64,000 nucleotides of DNA from Protostelium mycophagum (lineage: Eukaryota > Evosea > Variosea > Protosteliida > Protosteliaceae): positions 1 through 64,000 of the forward strand of contig MZNV01002579.1 of NCBI GenBank assembly GCA_002081555.1, written 5' to 3'. The notes below the pieces were generated by a model. The model did no database searches and was not told where the DNA came from. It worked only from the letters and a program-made list of their open reading frames with translations. Shown piece by piece: positions 36,068 to 48,697 of the stretch. Numbering within the stretch: the first letter of the stretch is position 1; every line of letters begins with the position of its first letter. A program made the translations under genes and the position numbers.

Positions 36068-36246
36068 GTTTTATATGATTCTGTCCGCCGCAGCGCGGCA
36101 AGATGGCGGTTCTATTCTGGATGAACACGAATCCGCGTCTTTGAAGGAGAGGAAACGCTCTATTTTTAACCGAAACAGATCGTATTGGCAAGTTCTACAA
36201 CGCGAATCCGCACTTCCCAAGGGCCCCACGCAACTTGTTGCCTGGA

Positions 36247-36477
36247 ATGTATACAAACCTTATTTTAGAACAAGGACACGCTCACTCTCACCTTCCAATA
36301 CCACTCTCCTCGCCTCTATATCCCTTTGTCATCTCTCAAGAGGTCAAGAACCTTTTCAAAGAAAAAGAACCACAGTGTGGGAGGTTGTCAAGGCAACGAA
36401 GCTGGAAATCTCGACCAAAGAGACCTCTTAGGAAAGTGATAAAGAGTAATCGAAGAGTTGTTTATTGTCACGTGTGA
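36247..36477 (+). CDS. Possible small basic protein, unrecognised
   Basis: A plus-strand frame of about 76 residues ('MYTNLILEQGHAHSHLPIPL', then 'YPFVISQEVKNLFKEKEP', ending in an Arg/Lys-rich tail 'KSRPKRPLRKVIKSNRRVVY'). An AATAAA lies about 15 bp after the stop (36494). The divergent phosphodiesterase start is at 36067, leaving room for a promoter or an upstream exon. All three frames are open over part of this stretch, so the coding frame is uncertain. No domain seen. Confidence 0.35.
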   Translation: MYTNLILEQGHAHSHLPIPLSSPLYPFVISQEVKNLFKEKEPQCGRLSRQRSWKSRPKRPLRKVIKSNRRVVYCHV

Positions 36478-36648
36478 AAGTTGATGTTATGGAAAATAAA
36501 AATCGTTTCTTTGGTTTCTCATCATCGGAAACCTTTCGCGAGTCCAGTAGCAAAAATGATGATAAGAGGTGCGGACAACAACCATTTAGTCGTTGCATCT
36601 ACAACAGGGTCTGAAAATATTGAGAACGAGAAGGGGTATTTAATTCTA

Positions 36649-38326
36649 TTATTCACTAACGTCCATACCAGAGTTCTCTTTTGTCCCTTCAGAATTAATT
36701 TGCTGTTCTACAACGTTCGGTTTTCCCGCCAAAGCATCCGGAGTTGGTTGTGCTGACATGTCACTGCCTATGCTGTTTCCTCGAACAGGCTTTATCACAG
36801 TGGCTGTCTTCCTCCAGTTCTCAGGCTTCATATCTTGAGAAGGCAGTCTCGCCAGAATGTTGCCGCCTGGGCTAGAGTTTACAATGCTAGTGTCCATGCT
36901 GTTGTCGGCCTCATCGTCATCGCTAGAAAATAAATAAATTCCGTGTATCTCAATGACTTCTATAATAAAAGAGAGAAGATATATCACCTGGAAGTCCACT
37001 CTGGAGAGTCAGGTGCACTCAGGATGGGAGAATCGATGGGTAGGGGTTGGAGTCTGGCAGGTGCGGTTGCCTTCTTTGGTTTGTTAGCCTTCGTTCCGAG
37101 CATGGGAGACATTAAGGCGGAGGGAAACTTGTCTGATGAAGCGTTCATAAAAGCCTGGAATGATATAAGCACAAAAATTGTGCCGTCTCAAAAAATTTTG
37201 AGAAGGTTGATTTGTAAAAAAAATACGCACCCTCTTGGCTCTCGCGACGTCCTGCTCTTTCAGCTTCTCTTCCTCAGGATCGACAGCTTCTACCGCCTCT
37301 GCCGCTGCCTGCTGCTTACTTATCTTCTCCAACATGTTTTTGCCAAGTCTAGAGTTGTCCATGGAGGCTCTCAAGTTGCCAGATTTCAAAGCGGCAAGGC
37401 CGTCCACAGAGTTACGGACGAGAGCGCCTGCGCATCGATGAGCCATGGAATTATTTATAAACACTGACCGGGAGGAGCTCCAGCACCAAGGTTTATCCTC
37501 TTAAAAGCGGCCAAAGAGCCACCCTTCAAGCCTTTTTGTTGTTGCGCTGCGATGAGGGATACTCCCTTTGGCTATGGACATGAGCGTTGAATAAATACTG
37601 AAATTAAAAATATTACTTTGTGTGGGAGATAGTTAGGTGTGGTTGGTGTCTTCAAGAATTCTTGAAGCTCTGCTCCTGTTGAGGTGATTTTGATTGGATC
37701 ATTACTCTTCTTATTCCAGACAGAGATTGTGAGGACGGGGCCACGTGTGGAGAGAACTACTCCATTCTACCAAGATCAGAGATTATCCATATAGAAGCCC
37801 ACAATGACTCACGAGATCCTCGCTGAATTTGAAACGGTGACCCAAGACAGATGTAACGAGGTCAGTCCATAAGGTTTGCGAACCACTCTTGGCCGTGTGA
37901 ATGGTCCATTTACCACCATTTTCGTTAGCTGCGTCATCGAAGCTTGGTCTGACCTCAGAGTCGAAGATTCTGAGATTAATTCCATCTTGAAGGCGCTCTG
38001 GGTTTGCTAAAAGTCCCCAGTATCTGCAGACGTGAGGAAAATGCAGACATTTATTTTTACCTCCAAAGGGTCTCTGGGCTATTGATTTGGCCCAGGTTTT
38101 GCATGCCCTCGACCCACTGCTCAGAATCTATATTTCTTCTTTGTGCATCGTCGTACCAAATGGTAAATTCTCTTGAGATTTTCAGTTTTTGAAAGTTCTC
38201 GGGCAATGCTCTTGGATTCTCTGGCAGGGAAGCGAAATCCACAGCTCCTAAATCAACCTCCGACTGTTTCTGTGTGAGATTCTTTATAAAAAGTGGCATT
38301 TGCAGCCATACCCTCTCATGATCCAT
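36649..38326 (-). CDS. eIF4E-family cap-binding protein with long C-terminal extension
   Basis: The eIF4E fold is read across four exons: 'FTIWYDDAQRRNIDSEQWVE', 'NSPETLWRYWGLLANPERL', 'LRIFDSEVRPSFDDAANENG', 'GKWTIHTAKSGSQTLWTDLV' and 'GVVLSTRGPVLTISVWNKKS'. The first cap-stacking Trp (in 'SEQW') is kept. The second Trp-Glu pair (W102/E103 in human eIF4E, normally 'MWED') reads 'SFDD' here, so binding to m7G may be changed. After the fold comes about 250 residues of low-complexity, Ser/Pro/Ala-rich sequence with charged helices ('NMLEKISKQQAAAEAVEAVD', 'LQPLPIDSPILSAPDSPEW'), ending 'EGTKENSGMDVSE'. It acts in translation, as an initiator or, like 4EHP, a repressor; which is unknown. The start Met at 38326 is provisional, since an in-frame intron boundary near 38310 was considered and rejected. 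Confidence 0.8.
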
Positions 38327-38907
38327 ATTTTATATCTTCACCAGATAGAATACAAAGCCAACTGTTCGTCTATGAGATGTGTGAGAAGATGTATGTGATG
38401 TAATGTGATGTCTCAACAGTCACGCAAGAATCAATAACCCTGAATACCTTTCGTGGGCGAATGGAGGAGGTGATGTGGTCGCGCTTGGCTTTATATGGGG
38501 TGGAGGAATCCTGATTTGGTCGACACAAATTAGAACACGCCAATTTTCGCGGCGATTTCGTGCATCTCGTACTACACACTTTTAAATAACGTCGACATTC
38601 GTAATTGGTCCGTCAAATTTCATCAACCAGCCACCTTTATTTCCTTCGGTCAGAACCGAAAGAGCTCACAGCTCAACAGCTTGAAGAGGTGTTTTTGTAG
38701 AACACAACTTTGGAGTTGTTCTGTCCAACGGAACAGTTTTCACACTTTTATTTCAACCGCAGATCATGAGGAAAAGACTCATTGCCGGAGCTTCCGGAGT
38801 TCCATCTGCTGTACAGATCTGACCACAGCGACACATTCTCCATCTTAAATTGTGAGTACAATGGGTCCACTCGAAGGTCACTCGGCTGTGTGCGTCAGTA
38901 TACAAGA
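38327..38907. other. 580-bp spacer between eIF4E-like and myotubularin genes
   Basis: It should include the eIF4E-like promoter. Both strands have short open runs (for example minus 'MENVSLWSDLYSRW' starting near 38852; plus 'NFGVVLSNGTVFTLLFQ' near 38715), but I cannot connect them to a domain or a full gene. A small unrecognised gene could be hidden here. Confidence 0.35.
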
Positions 38908-41900
38908 TCACATTGAAAGAATTTCTACTTTGTAAGAGGGGTTAACAAAAATTGGTCGGTTCAAGTCCACAAAATCCCAAAAGGATGCAGTTTTCTGTGA
39001 GATTTCGGCATTCCTCCTCTCGAGCACATTGTTCCCCAGGAAAGTTCCTGGAAATTTTGAGTAAAGACGAGCAATATATTTATAAATGAGTACCAAAGAG
39101 GCAGGATGATGAGTGGTCAAAGATGGAGAGGAGGAGGCGGGAATTAAATTGGAACGCCTCGGGTATCTGGCAAACGATTTGCCACACACAGTCCAAAAAC
39201 TGGAAGAATTACGGATGAAAATGCTTTTGGTTTTGTACCTGCAGAAAGATGGGGGACCTTTCTTTATCCTTTGGGTCAAAGATTTTGTCTTGGTCGTGAC
39301 CGATACGCACGGCGATCTACAATAGGTCAGATTTTCCCGCCAAAAATGCATCTGACCTTGTGTCCAAAGTAGAGGAATTCTTTTTCGATCAAGATGGCCA
39401 AACCGTCGATGGTTCTGTAGAACGGGTCGAGCATTAATTCGGCGAGTGCGACATTCTGTCTACAACGAGTCAGTTGCACATCCCTAAACATGAGGAGTCG
39501 TGATACTCACGCGGTACGGTCCCAGCCATCAGTGCAATGAGCGAGAACGGATACACCTTCTTTGTCTAACAGCTCGGACAATCTCAAACTGCATCCCAGA
39601 ACCTGCAGCTGTTAGTTTCCCGCCAATTCTTCGGTCAATAAACTGTTCAAATACTTTTCTAAGAGGATATTTGCGAATCTACCTTTTTGAGATGGTCTAA
39701 CCAGCCTGTTCGTTGAATTTCTGAGGGGTCCATGCTGAACCTGCAGGCATGTCCCAATTTTTTGAGACTCTTCCTCATGACGTGGATATTGTCTATATTC
39801 CAGAATTCCAGAGTCGCATTCGAATAGGCCTGGGAATTTTCGAAGCCGTAACCTTTCAAGATGTTCACCTGACCAAGTCAATTTTGGCGGGAAAATATAT
39901 GACAATCTACAATGAAGTAGATTCTCAGTGCAAAAAAAGAATCAAGAGCTTTGATTTCATCTCACTTGTGCGTTCACTTTTGGGCGGGAATCACTTATGT
40001 ACAGAGGTTTTCTATTTGTATTTGGCTCGACCGATCTACAATCCGTCAGGATATTTCGATGATATTTTCGAGAAATTTCACTTACGAGAACCTGGTACTA
40101 TTTTTCCTGGCCACAGTTTTCATCAACCTTCTCTGTGGTGCGGTGGCAGCACTATGTGATCTATTCGGGCGACTTGCCTGCGACTTGTGAGCTATTATTA
40201 TGATTCATTTTAATCATGCAGGAGAGTGTTGTTAGGCAGTTGTAGATTGTGTTTGTAATTGTGGATGATTGACGTTTTCCCGCCAAAACTGACCTCGATG
40301 ATGGGGTCGGATGCTTTTAAGTCCACTTGTATTTCAGGTACAGTCACCTCATTCAACATCTTCTCGTCTTCAGGGCACCTCGTTCTCCTGCAAAATGTTA
40401 TGAGAAATATAAAAGATTGAAAATAATATATTGTTAAAATAAGTACAAACCTCAGGCCACATCCTGGCTGACTACAACGAAGCAATACCGCACCGTTATT
40501 GTGATTCCTCCAAACGCAAGCCGGTATTCTGCCTCTGGATCTGAAGTCTGCGACCTGCGAATGTCATTTTGATATTCTAAAAATACACTACCTTTAAGAT
40601 ATCATCATCTGATGTCACGGCGGGGACGATCAAAATTGGCGGATAACTTGGAGACATCTTGAAATTCTCATTGATATGAGAGATCCTCCACTTTGCGTTG
40701 GGTAAACCCAGACGCGCGAAATCCTTTCTCGTTGTAGATGTGATCACGTGATGACGTGTCACTTACCTCTATTGGGTTGTAGATGTTCCATCCTTTTCCG
40801 GAGAAAATTCCCCGAAAAGTCTCCTCGTAAGCGAATAGACGACCCTGCGTTGCCGGGATAGCAGCTATGATATCCTGTGCGACATTGTGATGTTTCCCAG
40901 AATTTTCCTTAGGCGATGACGATGCGACATCTCTTGATGACATCATATAGATTGTCCTCAGATCTTTGCAGATGATCTCGATCGGGTTGAGGGACGTCGA
41001 CAGCTCTGCACGGTTATTCTTGGTGCGTTTGTATCTTCGGACATCGCGAATGGAAGGGAGAGGTACGCAGTGTGTCATCTTCTATTTGTTATTAGTCAGT
41101 TATTTAGTAGTCATCTTCGGTATCTTTGGTGCACGAAATATCACGCACAAAAAACAAATGATATAAATACTTACAGAATCACTCTTGTCGACAAAAAATA
41201 GTCTAAAGTTGGTGACATAGAGAGTACCCTCAATAGCATCATAATTCCTGTGATCTCTGAAATGTAGACGAGACAAATTGCGGAAGAATATTATCTTTTC
41301 TCCCGGTATCAGATCTTGTTCATTCTATTTCTGTCAATCTACAACAGAGTTTTCTGACTGAAATTTCGTGGAATATTCACCCAGGGAGCTTGACACACGT
41401 CATCAGAAGGGATTGATAAATTGGACTTGTGAGGTTGTCGTGGCTGAGGCTGTGGTCTGTTCGGTGGATCAATTGAATGTGCCGGCACCACCGTTTTTGC
41501 CGGGAAAACGGGATCCACTTTCAGAAAATCCTCAGAATTTTCCAAGATATTTCTGGCCACAAAGGTACTGAGATCATGAGTCATCAGGCAGCTTGTGAAA
41601 TTCGAGGAAAACTCACGGAGATTGTGTGCAGTGCTTGAACCAATGGCGCTCTACACTCACGATGAGTTCCTCAGGTCGGATATACGTAACTGGAAATTTC
41701 TTTCAGTTTTCAATACATTTCAAACGTCGTATTCGTACAGAAGGTGCGATAGCCTTGTGTGTTTTGTTTTTACTGATAAAGACGTAATATCAACATTTAC
41801 TTTTGTATAAAAAATGTTACTTTCGGCCAATGGTATATTTTCGTGTGAAAATATTCTGCCAGAAATTTTGGGTGCAATTCTGAAAAAATATAAAATAAAT

Positions 41901-42986
41901 TCACATTTTCCATCTTGATCTCTCTGGTACAAATGCCATTGGTCCATAGTCGAGGGTTCGACGCCTGCCACCGCCACACTTTTTGCCACGTCGCCGGCCG
42001 TGATGCTAGCGTGTTGTAGATGTACATCGACTGGGTTAGGGTCCCCCTCCCTCGTGACCCTCAAAATGCGCGGGAACTTCTGATTGGCTTGAAAATACGA
42101 AGAAACCTCGGTATTCTTGGGGACCTTGATGGTACTGGCATTTCTGTAATAATCCTTCTTAATTTCTGTTGGTGGGCTTCCCACCACTGAATTTTCTCAG
42201 AAAATATGGACAAGATTTTTGCTCTACAACGCGACAAGATTTGTATTGTCCGTGCCAGAGGGTGGTATTTCATCTTTATCACAAATTTTAAATTTGAATA
42301 TTTTACCTGCTAAAGACATTCTATAGGATTTTTTCTGCTCAGAGGTAATCATCTCCATCTGATCAACCTGTAACTGAGTTATGTAAAAACTTGATGCTAA
42401 AGTTCTAAACTACCTCTGGATTTTCTGGTATATTTTGCGTGTCGACAATAGCAAGAGGTTGTATGAGGATATCCTGAGCGGGAAATGAGATTTTCGAATT
42501 TTGAATGAAAAGATCACCGTTACGATCTCGCTGGTAGTTGTGATTGGCGGTGCAGAATATTCCTTAAAAAGTTCTATGAATCTTTTCTGCAAAGAATCAG
42601 AACCAAATTGATTCAGCCTGATGTAATGTAATGATTCAGCCTAAGCGATGCATTGATGAAAACAACACGAACCTTGTCTTCTTCACTTTGGGTCGCGAAA
42701 TGATGTGTCTCTGTCGTTGTAACAACATCGAATCTGAACTCTTGTTCGCCTTGTGTCTCTTGATGCACTATGGACGAACCCGCGAGATCAATCATTCTAT
42801 GCGCAGACTCCTAACAGATCATTAAGACGCACAACAAAGAGAGCTCACCTCTGTTGTTTGATGGCCCAGATTCAGTGTTAAAGGTGACAGAGTGTAATGT
42901 GTCGCCTTCCAAGAGTCATCCTTCTCATCATAAAGAAGAAGTGGAGGCAGTCCCTCCGATATCGTGGACATTAGATCAACCGCCAT
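38908..42986 (-). CDS. Myotubularin-related phosphoinositide 3-phosphatase with N-terminal PH domain
   Basis: Starts at 'MAVDLMSTISEGLPPLLLYD', a PH-like domain ending 'DKQKRFIELFKEYS'. A linker follows, then PH-GRAM ('RNYDAIEGTLYVTNFRLFFV', 'MTHCVPLPSIRDVRRYKR') near 41250-41000. The phosphatase domain has 'GKGWNIYNPIEEFARLGLPN', 'KWRISHINENFKMSPSYPPI', 'FRSRGRIPACVWRNHN', 'LYISDSRPKVNAQ', 'NIDNIHVMRKSLKKL', and the active site 'VSVLAHCTDGWDRTA' near 39530 (CxxDGWDR, intact). 'SPIFLQ' joins 'FLDCVWQIVCQIPEAFQFN', and the end is 'PIFVNPSYKVEILSM'. The enzyme removes the 3-phosphate from PI3P/PI(3,5)P2 on endosomes. Several introns carry TTTGGCGGGAAA (39333, 39883, 40276), and one has a stem over its donor site. 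Confidence 0.9.
39324..39358 (-). repeat. Intron with 9-bp stem across its 5' splice site
   Basis: On the minus strand the myotubularin exon end and donor AGGTCAGAT (39358-39350) pair perfectly with ATCTGACCT at 39332-39324. The 17-nt loop contains TTTGGCGGGAAA. The donor GT is inside the stem. Confidence 0.7.
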
Positions 42987-43236
42987 CTTTCGAAGTAGTA
43001 CAATTTACAACGAGCAACAACCACAAAAAGATATTTTTTGGAACCACGGTTATTCACGTCAGGTCCCTCACCTTACCGCGACACCCACAGTTAGAAGTTG
43101 TTTTGAAATACAACATGAGCCATTGCGGTCTTCTGCGCGTTTTCCTTCACCGCGGATATGACCGGCATTATTTTTTCTAAATAAAAATGAAATAAATAAT
43201 AAAAAATGATAAAATCGTGGGTCTTGGGTTTTATCT

Positions 43237-43242
43237 TTTATT
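43237..43242 (-). terminator. Poly(A) signal AATAAA just after the XRCC3 stop
   Basis: AATAAA on the minus strand begins two bases after the TGA stop at 43245-43247. Confidence 0.5.
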
Positions 43243-43244
43243 AA

Positions 43245-45130
43245 TCAAGGTATTCCGACAATCCCATTAGACGTGATGACGTATTGACAAGTGTCATTCG
43301 GTAGGTGCGAAGAGAACGCCACGTGCATCTCTCTCAAATTTACCTGTGAAAGATCAACACCTTATACACTTTCAAGTTGAACAGAATTTGAAACTAACAT
43401 CTTCGCCAACTCGCCGCCTCTTTGCAGATTTGTCTTCTTGGGAATGAGTCACGTGATCGTTGACCTCATGATCAGGCTGCGGAACATTCCTCGAAGTTTT
43501 CGTCAAGATGATTCTGGTATCTATGCAATTAGACCAGGCCAGACCCAGCGCCGGGACCACCTGAAAGGTGAATTTCGCAGAGATTTCGAGGAAAACTCAC
43601 CTTGTTTGTGATGTGGTCCGTAAATGAGTGTTTTGTTTCAAACGATGAAGTCACCTACTTTCATGAATATTTTCTGCCGTGCTTCAAGATTGCCAAATCA
43701 TGTTGATGATGCACCTGATTTGTGACGAGAATGGGAACGTTGAGTGAACTTGCACATAATTTTAACCTTGACGCTTGCATCGCCAAACTACTCGCCCTCT
43801 TCACCGCTTCTTCTGTACCTTTTCTTTTCAATATTTTTCTTCAAATGTGAGGGAATCTCACCTGAATCCCTCCAAAGGGCTGCGATGGAGTCTAATATCA
43901 AGAATTTAGCTTTGCTCTGGTGCATAAGTGCTGGTAACTCGTCCAAAAATGTGACCAATTCCTCTATCTACAACAGTCATCATAATACCCATTTCATCGC
44001 GATGAAAGTCTATTATAATTTTTATTATTATACAGGTGTAATAAAAAAACAGCCAGTTTAGATGCGAAAATATTAAATGTTCTAAGATTATACATGTTCA
44101 ATATTACCTCGTTTACTCTCTTGACAAAGACGGCATCAGCGATATCGTCCACAGATTGGTCTTCGAAATGTTCTGGGAATTTTTGCTTGTAGTGAGCGGC
44201 CAACTGGCGTAATCTTTTGACCGGAAACCTCTCTGTTGCGATGTAGATGACCTTCCCGCCCAAACCACCTTTTTAAATTATTTCTTCTGACCAGCTTTTT
44301 TTATAAGGATAAAAATAGATGAAGAATGACCTTGTCCTAGCGGTAATTGGCATTGTAGAGACATTTGTAGACAGAGTTGGGATTTCCCCACTCCTGCCTC
44401 TCCAGAAACTTCCGTGATTATTCTAGACAATAATCCACCACGAAGCAGCCTCATCATGTCACTTATTGTCGTGTCAGGATATACTCACTTGTCAATTGTG
44501 ACATCCCCAGTTGACATATTGACAGATCTATCCCTCTCATTCTCCAGTCTTTCTAGGACTGTACAGGTGATGACACTGTGACATAGTGATAGACAAGCCT
44601 GAAAAATTAAATTAAATGAGACCTAAATGCAACTTGGACTTTTTGTGATTTGTAGAGCTGCACTCTGAACTGCAGATTTTTGCTTGTGACCAATGCAGAA
44701 TCAGAATTAAAGTATTTGACTCACCTCTTGAATAAACTCGAGTGATTTTTCTGGGCTCCATCCTGTCGCTCTAAGAGGGACATCAGGCCGTTTCGATCAT
44801 GATCTTGAACGATCTCGAATTCATTAATCGCTCACTTTTGCAATGTCGGAACGGTGATGAAGATTATGTCTTCTCTTCTGTTGATATTCAACATATTCAA
44901 TACCTGGAAGTTATCAGGGCGGAAGGAGATTATAGTTCTCACTTCATCAGGTTCTATGTGTCTATCAATGTATCTTTTAATATTTTGTGTCTGCTTTTCT
45001 GTTCTTGTTAGATGAGACTTATATCATTGCCAAACAAACTTGGTGGTAGCTGCTGTGAATGTGTTTGTTGAGATGTTCTCTGTATGTCTAGTTCGATCTC
45101 TGCATCTATGTCAAAGTTCGGTGCGTCCAT
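43245..45130 (-). CDS. XRCC3: RAD51 paralogue, XRCC3-like
   Basis: RecA-fold recombination factor. 'IITEVSGEAGVGKSQLCLQM' (Walker A, near 44410) continues to 'SLQCQLPLGQGGLGGKVIYI', 'ATERFPVKRLRQLAAHYKQ', and Walker B 'AKFLILDSIAALWRD'. Next come 'VPALGLAWSNCIDTRIIL' and a C-terminus 'REMHVAFSSHLPNDTCQYVI' plus 'TSNGIVGIP' that matches the XRCC3 end (ApHLP..sC.Y.I...G..G.P), separating it from other RAD51 paralogues. It acts in homologous recombination, in animals with RAD51C. The 5' exons are hard to join: 'MDAPNFDIDAEIELDIQR' at 45130 is the best start, and the exon covering 'PEKSLEFIQE' has an unexplained upstream stop in frame. The gene lies head-to-tail behind DRC8. Confidence 0.82.
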
Positions 45131-45295
45131 CTGGAAAAAATGTTTGAGACATCATCTGCTCGATCCAGAGTTCCTGGAATTCGTTCATCAATCTACAACG
45201 CAAGAAAATCTTCGGCAATGGAACAAAACTGTGACACCAAAAAAATTCATTCCTTTGCCGTTGAACAAGCATAAAAGCAAGCAAAATTGTACACT

Positions 45296-45976
45296 TTAAT
45301 CATTTGCCAAGAGAGTTGCGTATTCCTCATAAAATATGACCCCTTTGTCAGGGTCCACCGCCAGAGTGAACATCTCTTCTATCTCTTCGGGAGAAAATCC
45401 TTCACCATGTTGAGAAAGAAGTACAGCGAGCTTCTCAGGGTCGATATATCCCTTTCTCTCTGTATCAATAACCTGAAATTGAATTCATTTAATATTTTGA
45501 TGTACAAGATCATTGAGGTCAAAAAGTAAAAATTTTTACCTGGAAGGCTCTCTTTATCTTCGCCTCATCGTCTCTGGCCATCTTATTCTCGATCATGATC
45601 TGTACGAGACGAGGTTGCAGTTTAGTGAGTGGCACATGAGATCCATCGCTGACCTATTTCTCATCAGTTTTATCATCATATCTTAAAAATGTTACATCGC
45701 GGTGGATCTCGACGAGCTCCTTCTGAGATGGATTGATGCCAAGAGTTCTAATTATCGACCCAACATCACTACAAAGCTTCAGTTCTCAACTTTCATATCT
45801 TTGAGTGTTGTCAAATCAAATTATTGTCTGCAGAGGATTGAGACGAGATAGATCGATGAAGCTTACTTCAGATCGACGAAGCCTGGTGCGTTTTCCTGCT
45901 CAAATACCTCGAATGCCTCTTTTACCAGAGCTTCTAAGACACTCTTTGAGACTTTGTAATCTCTCTCGCGATCCAT
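45296..45976 (-). CDS. EFCAB2: EF-hand dynein regulatory complex subunit 8 (EFCAB2)
   Basis: Calmodulin-like protein of about 155 residues: 'ALVKEAFEVFEQENAPGFV', 'SDVGSIIRTLGINPSQKEL', 'EDDEAKIKRAFQ'-like linker (seen as 'ARDDEAKIKRAFQ'), 'VIDTERKGYIDPEKLAVLL', 'GEGFSPEEIEEMFTLAVDP', and 'VIFYEEYATLLAND'. The block 'IIRTLG..PSQ.EL' and the C-terminal 'FSPEEIEEM...A.DP' match DRC8, a nexin-link component of motile cilia. Calcium-ligand positions in the loops are poorly kept ('DTERKGYIDPEK' is the best), so strong calcium binding is doubtful, as in other DRC8 proteins. Its presence argues that the organism can form a motile flagellum at some stage. Confidence 0.8.
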
Positions 45977-46196
45977 CAGCTAATAATGGCGACACTTGAT
46001 GTGGCTCAGTAACGAATGGACTAAAAGTTTAGACACACAAGCTATTCTCCGCTTGTCTTCTTGAAAGACGACAACTGTTAAGTTGTTGTTTGGGTGTGGT
46101 TGTGTGGTGACAGGTTGAAATTCTCTCCGCAAATCCGTTTCAAATCTTTTCAGTCACCAGCGATCTCATTTGGAAGACAGCGAACTGAACAGAAAG

Positions 46197-47526
<1,330 letters not shown>

Positions 47527-47612
47527 CGTGTATTCAATAAACCACAGAAAAATGTGCAAAGGTATCTTTCAAGGTGTTGATTTTTGTTGTTGTAGAGTGG
47601 AGATCTAATCAA

Positions 47613-47678
47613 GGACCTGTCAAGATCTGCAAGAATCTTTGGAACTTGTCAGATCAATATGCAGATCTTGACAGATCC
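47613..47678. repeat. 14-bp perfect inverted repeat upstream of a kinase gene
   Basis: CTGTCAAGATCTGC at 47617-47630 and GCAGATCTTGACAG at 47661-47674 are perfect reverse complements. After one mismatch three more pairs follow outward (GGA/TCC), with a 30-bp centre. It lies in the 204-bp gap between the PP2A stop and the kinase start, closer to the kinase. It could be a hairpin in the PP2A 3' end or a regulatory palindrome for the kinase. Confidence 0.8.
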
Positions 47679-47730
47679 CTATTAATTAAATTAAGGATAA
47701 ACCATTTTCTCAAAGACACCCAAAGATAAC

Positions 47731-48629
47731 ATGAGCACGACAAGTATCAACTACACCACTCCAAAACTGTTGGGCAAGGGATCAAACGGAATCATCTTTT
47801 CTGCGCTTGATAGAGCATCGGGTGCACCCGTGATCATAAAGAAGTTACCTTTGTCCACACTACCAAGACGTCTACGCGCAGAGAGCTCAGCGGGACTGAA
47901 ACTGAGAGGCGTATCGGGTGTTCCTCATTTTCATGGGAGTTTCTCGGATGAAACGGGCCATCATTTAGTGTTCGACAAAATCGAAGGAATGAACCTATTA
48001 CAATGGCTAAAAACCTCACCACTGAAATGTGAAGCGAAAGTGAAAGAGATAGGAAGACAGATCGCACAGACGCTGATGATGTGCCACTCTCTTGGGGTGG
48101 CTCACAAAGACTTGAAATGCGAAAACTTGTGAGTTATTTGGTTCCTACAAGATGCAAGAATCTAAATTCGGCACAAAAGATAGTTTCTGATGCTCCACAG
48201 TTTGATCACACCGGAGGGTCGAGTTTATATTGTGGACTTTGGCTTGTCCTTTATCTTTTCCGATGATGCACAAGACTCTTCCTGTGTTGATTTCTGTGGC
48301 TCACCAGAGTACTCTTCGCCTGAACTGAGACGTGGCACCACTGTTAGAGCCACATCATGTGACGTTTATGCTTTGGGAGTGACACTCTACGCCCTTCTAT
48401 TCTCGTTCTTCCCCTTCTCTCCAAAGACGAGAAAGCGACAGATACAACGGTAACTTTTCAAATTCAAAAATTGAATTATTTTCTGACCACAAAAAGACGG
48501 AAAGTTTGTCTACAATGGCCTTCAGAGATCAGCCCAGAGGCCAAGAACTTATTGGAGAGAATGCTCTCAGAAGGGGAGAAGAGAATCAACCTAAGGGAGA
48601 CATTAGAACACCTTTGGTTCCAAAAATAA
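47731..48629 (+). CDS. Small protein kinase (AMPK/CAMK-like)
   Basis: About 260 residues, essentially only a kinase domain. Gly loop 'LLGKGSNGIIFSAL', Lys in 'PVIIKKLPL', catalytic loop 'LGVAHKDLKCENLLI' (HKD instead of HRD), 'VYIVDFGLSFIF' (DFG), activation/APE region 'VDFCGSPEYSSPELRRGTT', 'SCDVYALGVTLYALLFSFFP', and a final helix 'INLRETLEHLWFQK'. The DxKxxN and DFG residues are present, so it should be active; HKD is unusual but keeps the Asp. The CGSPEYxxPE segment places it nearest the CAMK/AMPK-related and TSSK-type kinases. Substrate unknown. Two introns (near 48131-48200 and 48451-48498). Confidence 0.85.
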
Positions 48630-48697
48630 ATTGCCTGTACAGAATGAAGTTGATGCTTCCAACATTGATCAAAGAAAGGATGTATAACTTATGCTAT

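Noticed and set aside
36066-36430. Plus-strand frame starting at the phosphodiesterase start codon
   Set aside because: It would overlap the opposite gene's first codon and has no domain; the frame ending at 36477 next to AATAAA was preferred.
36943-37467. Long plus-strand frame of 174 residues
   Set aside because: It is the reverse of the exon coding the eIF4E-like C-terminal extension.
41935-41975. Another tRNA T-arm-like run (GAGGGTTCGACGCC)
   Set aside because: It codes for part of the myotubularin protein on the minus strand, and no cloverleaf is possible.
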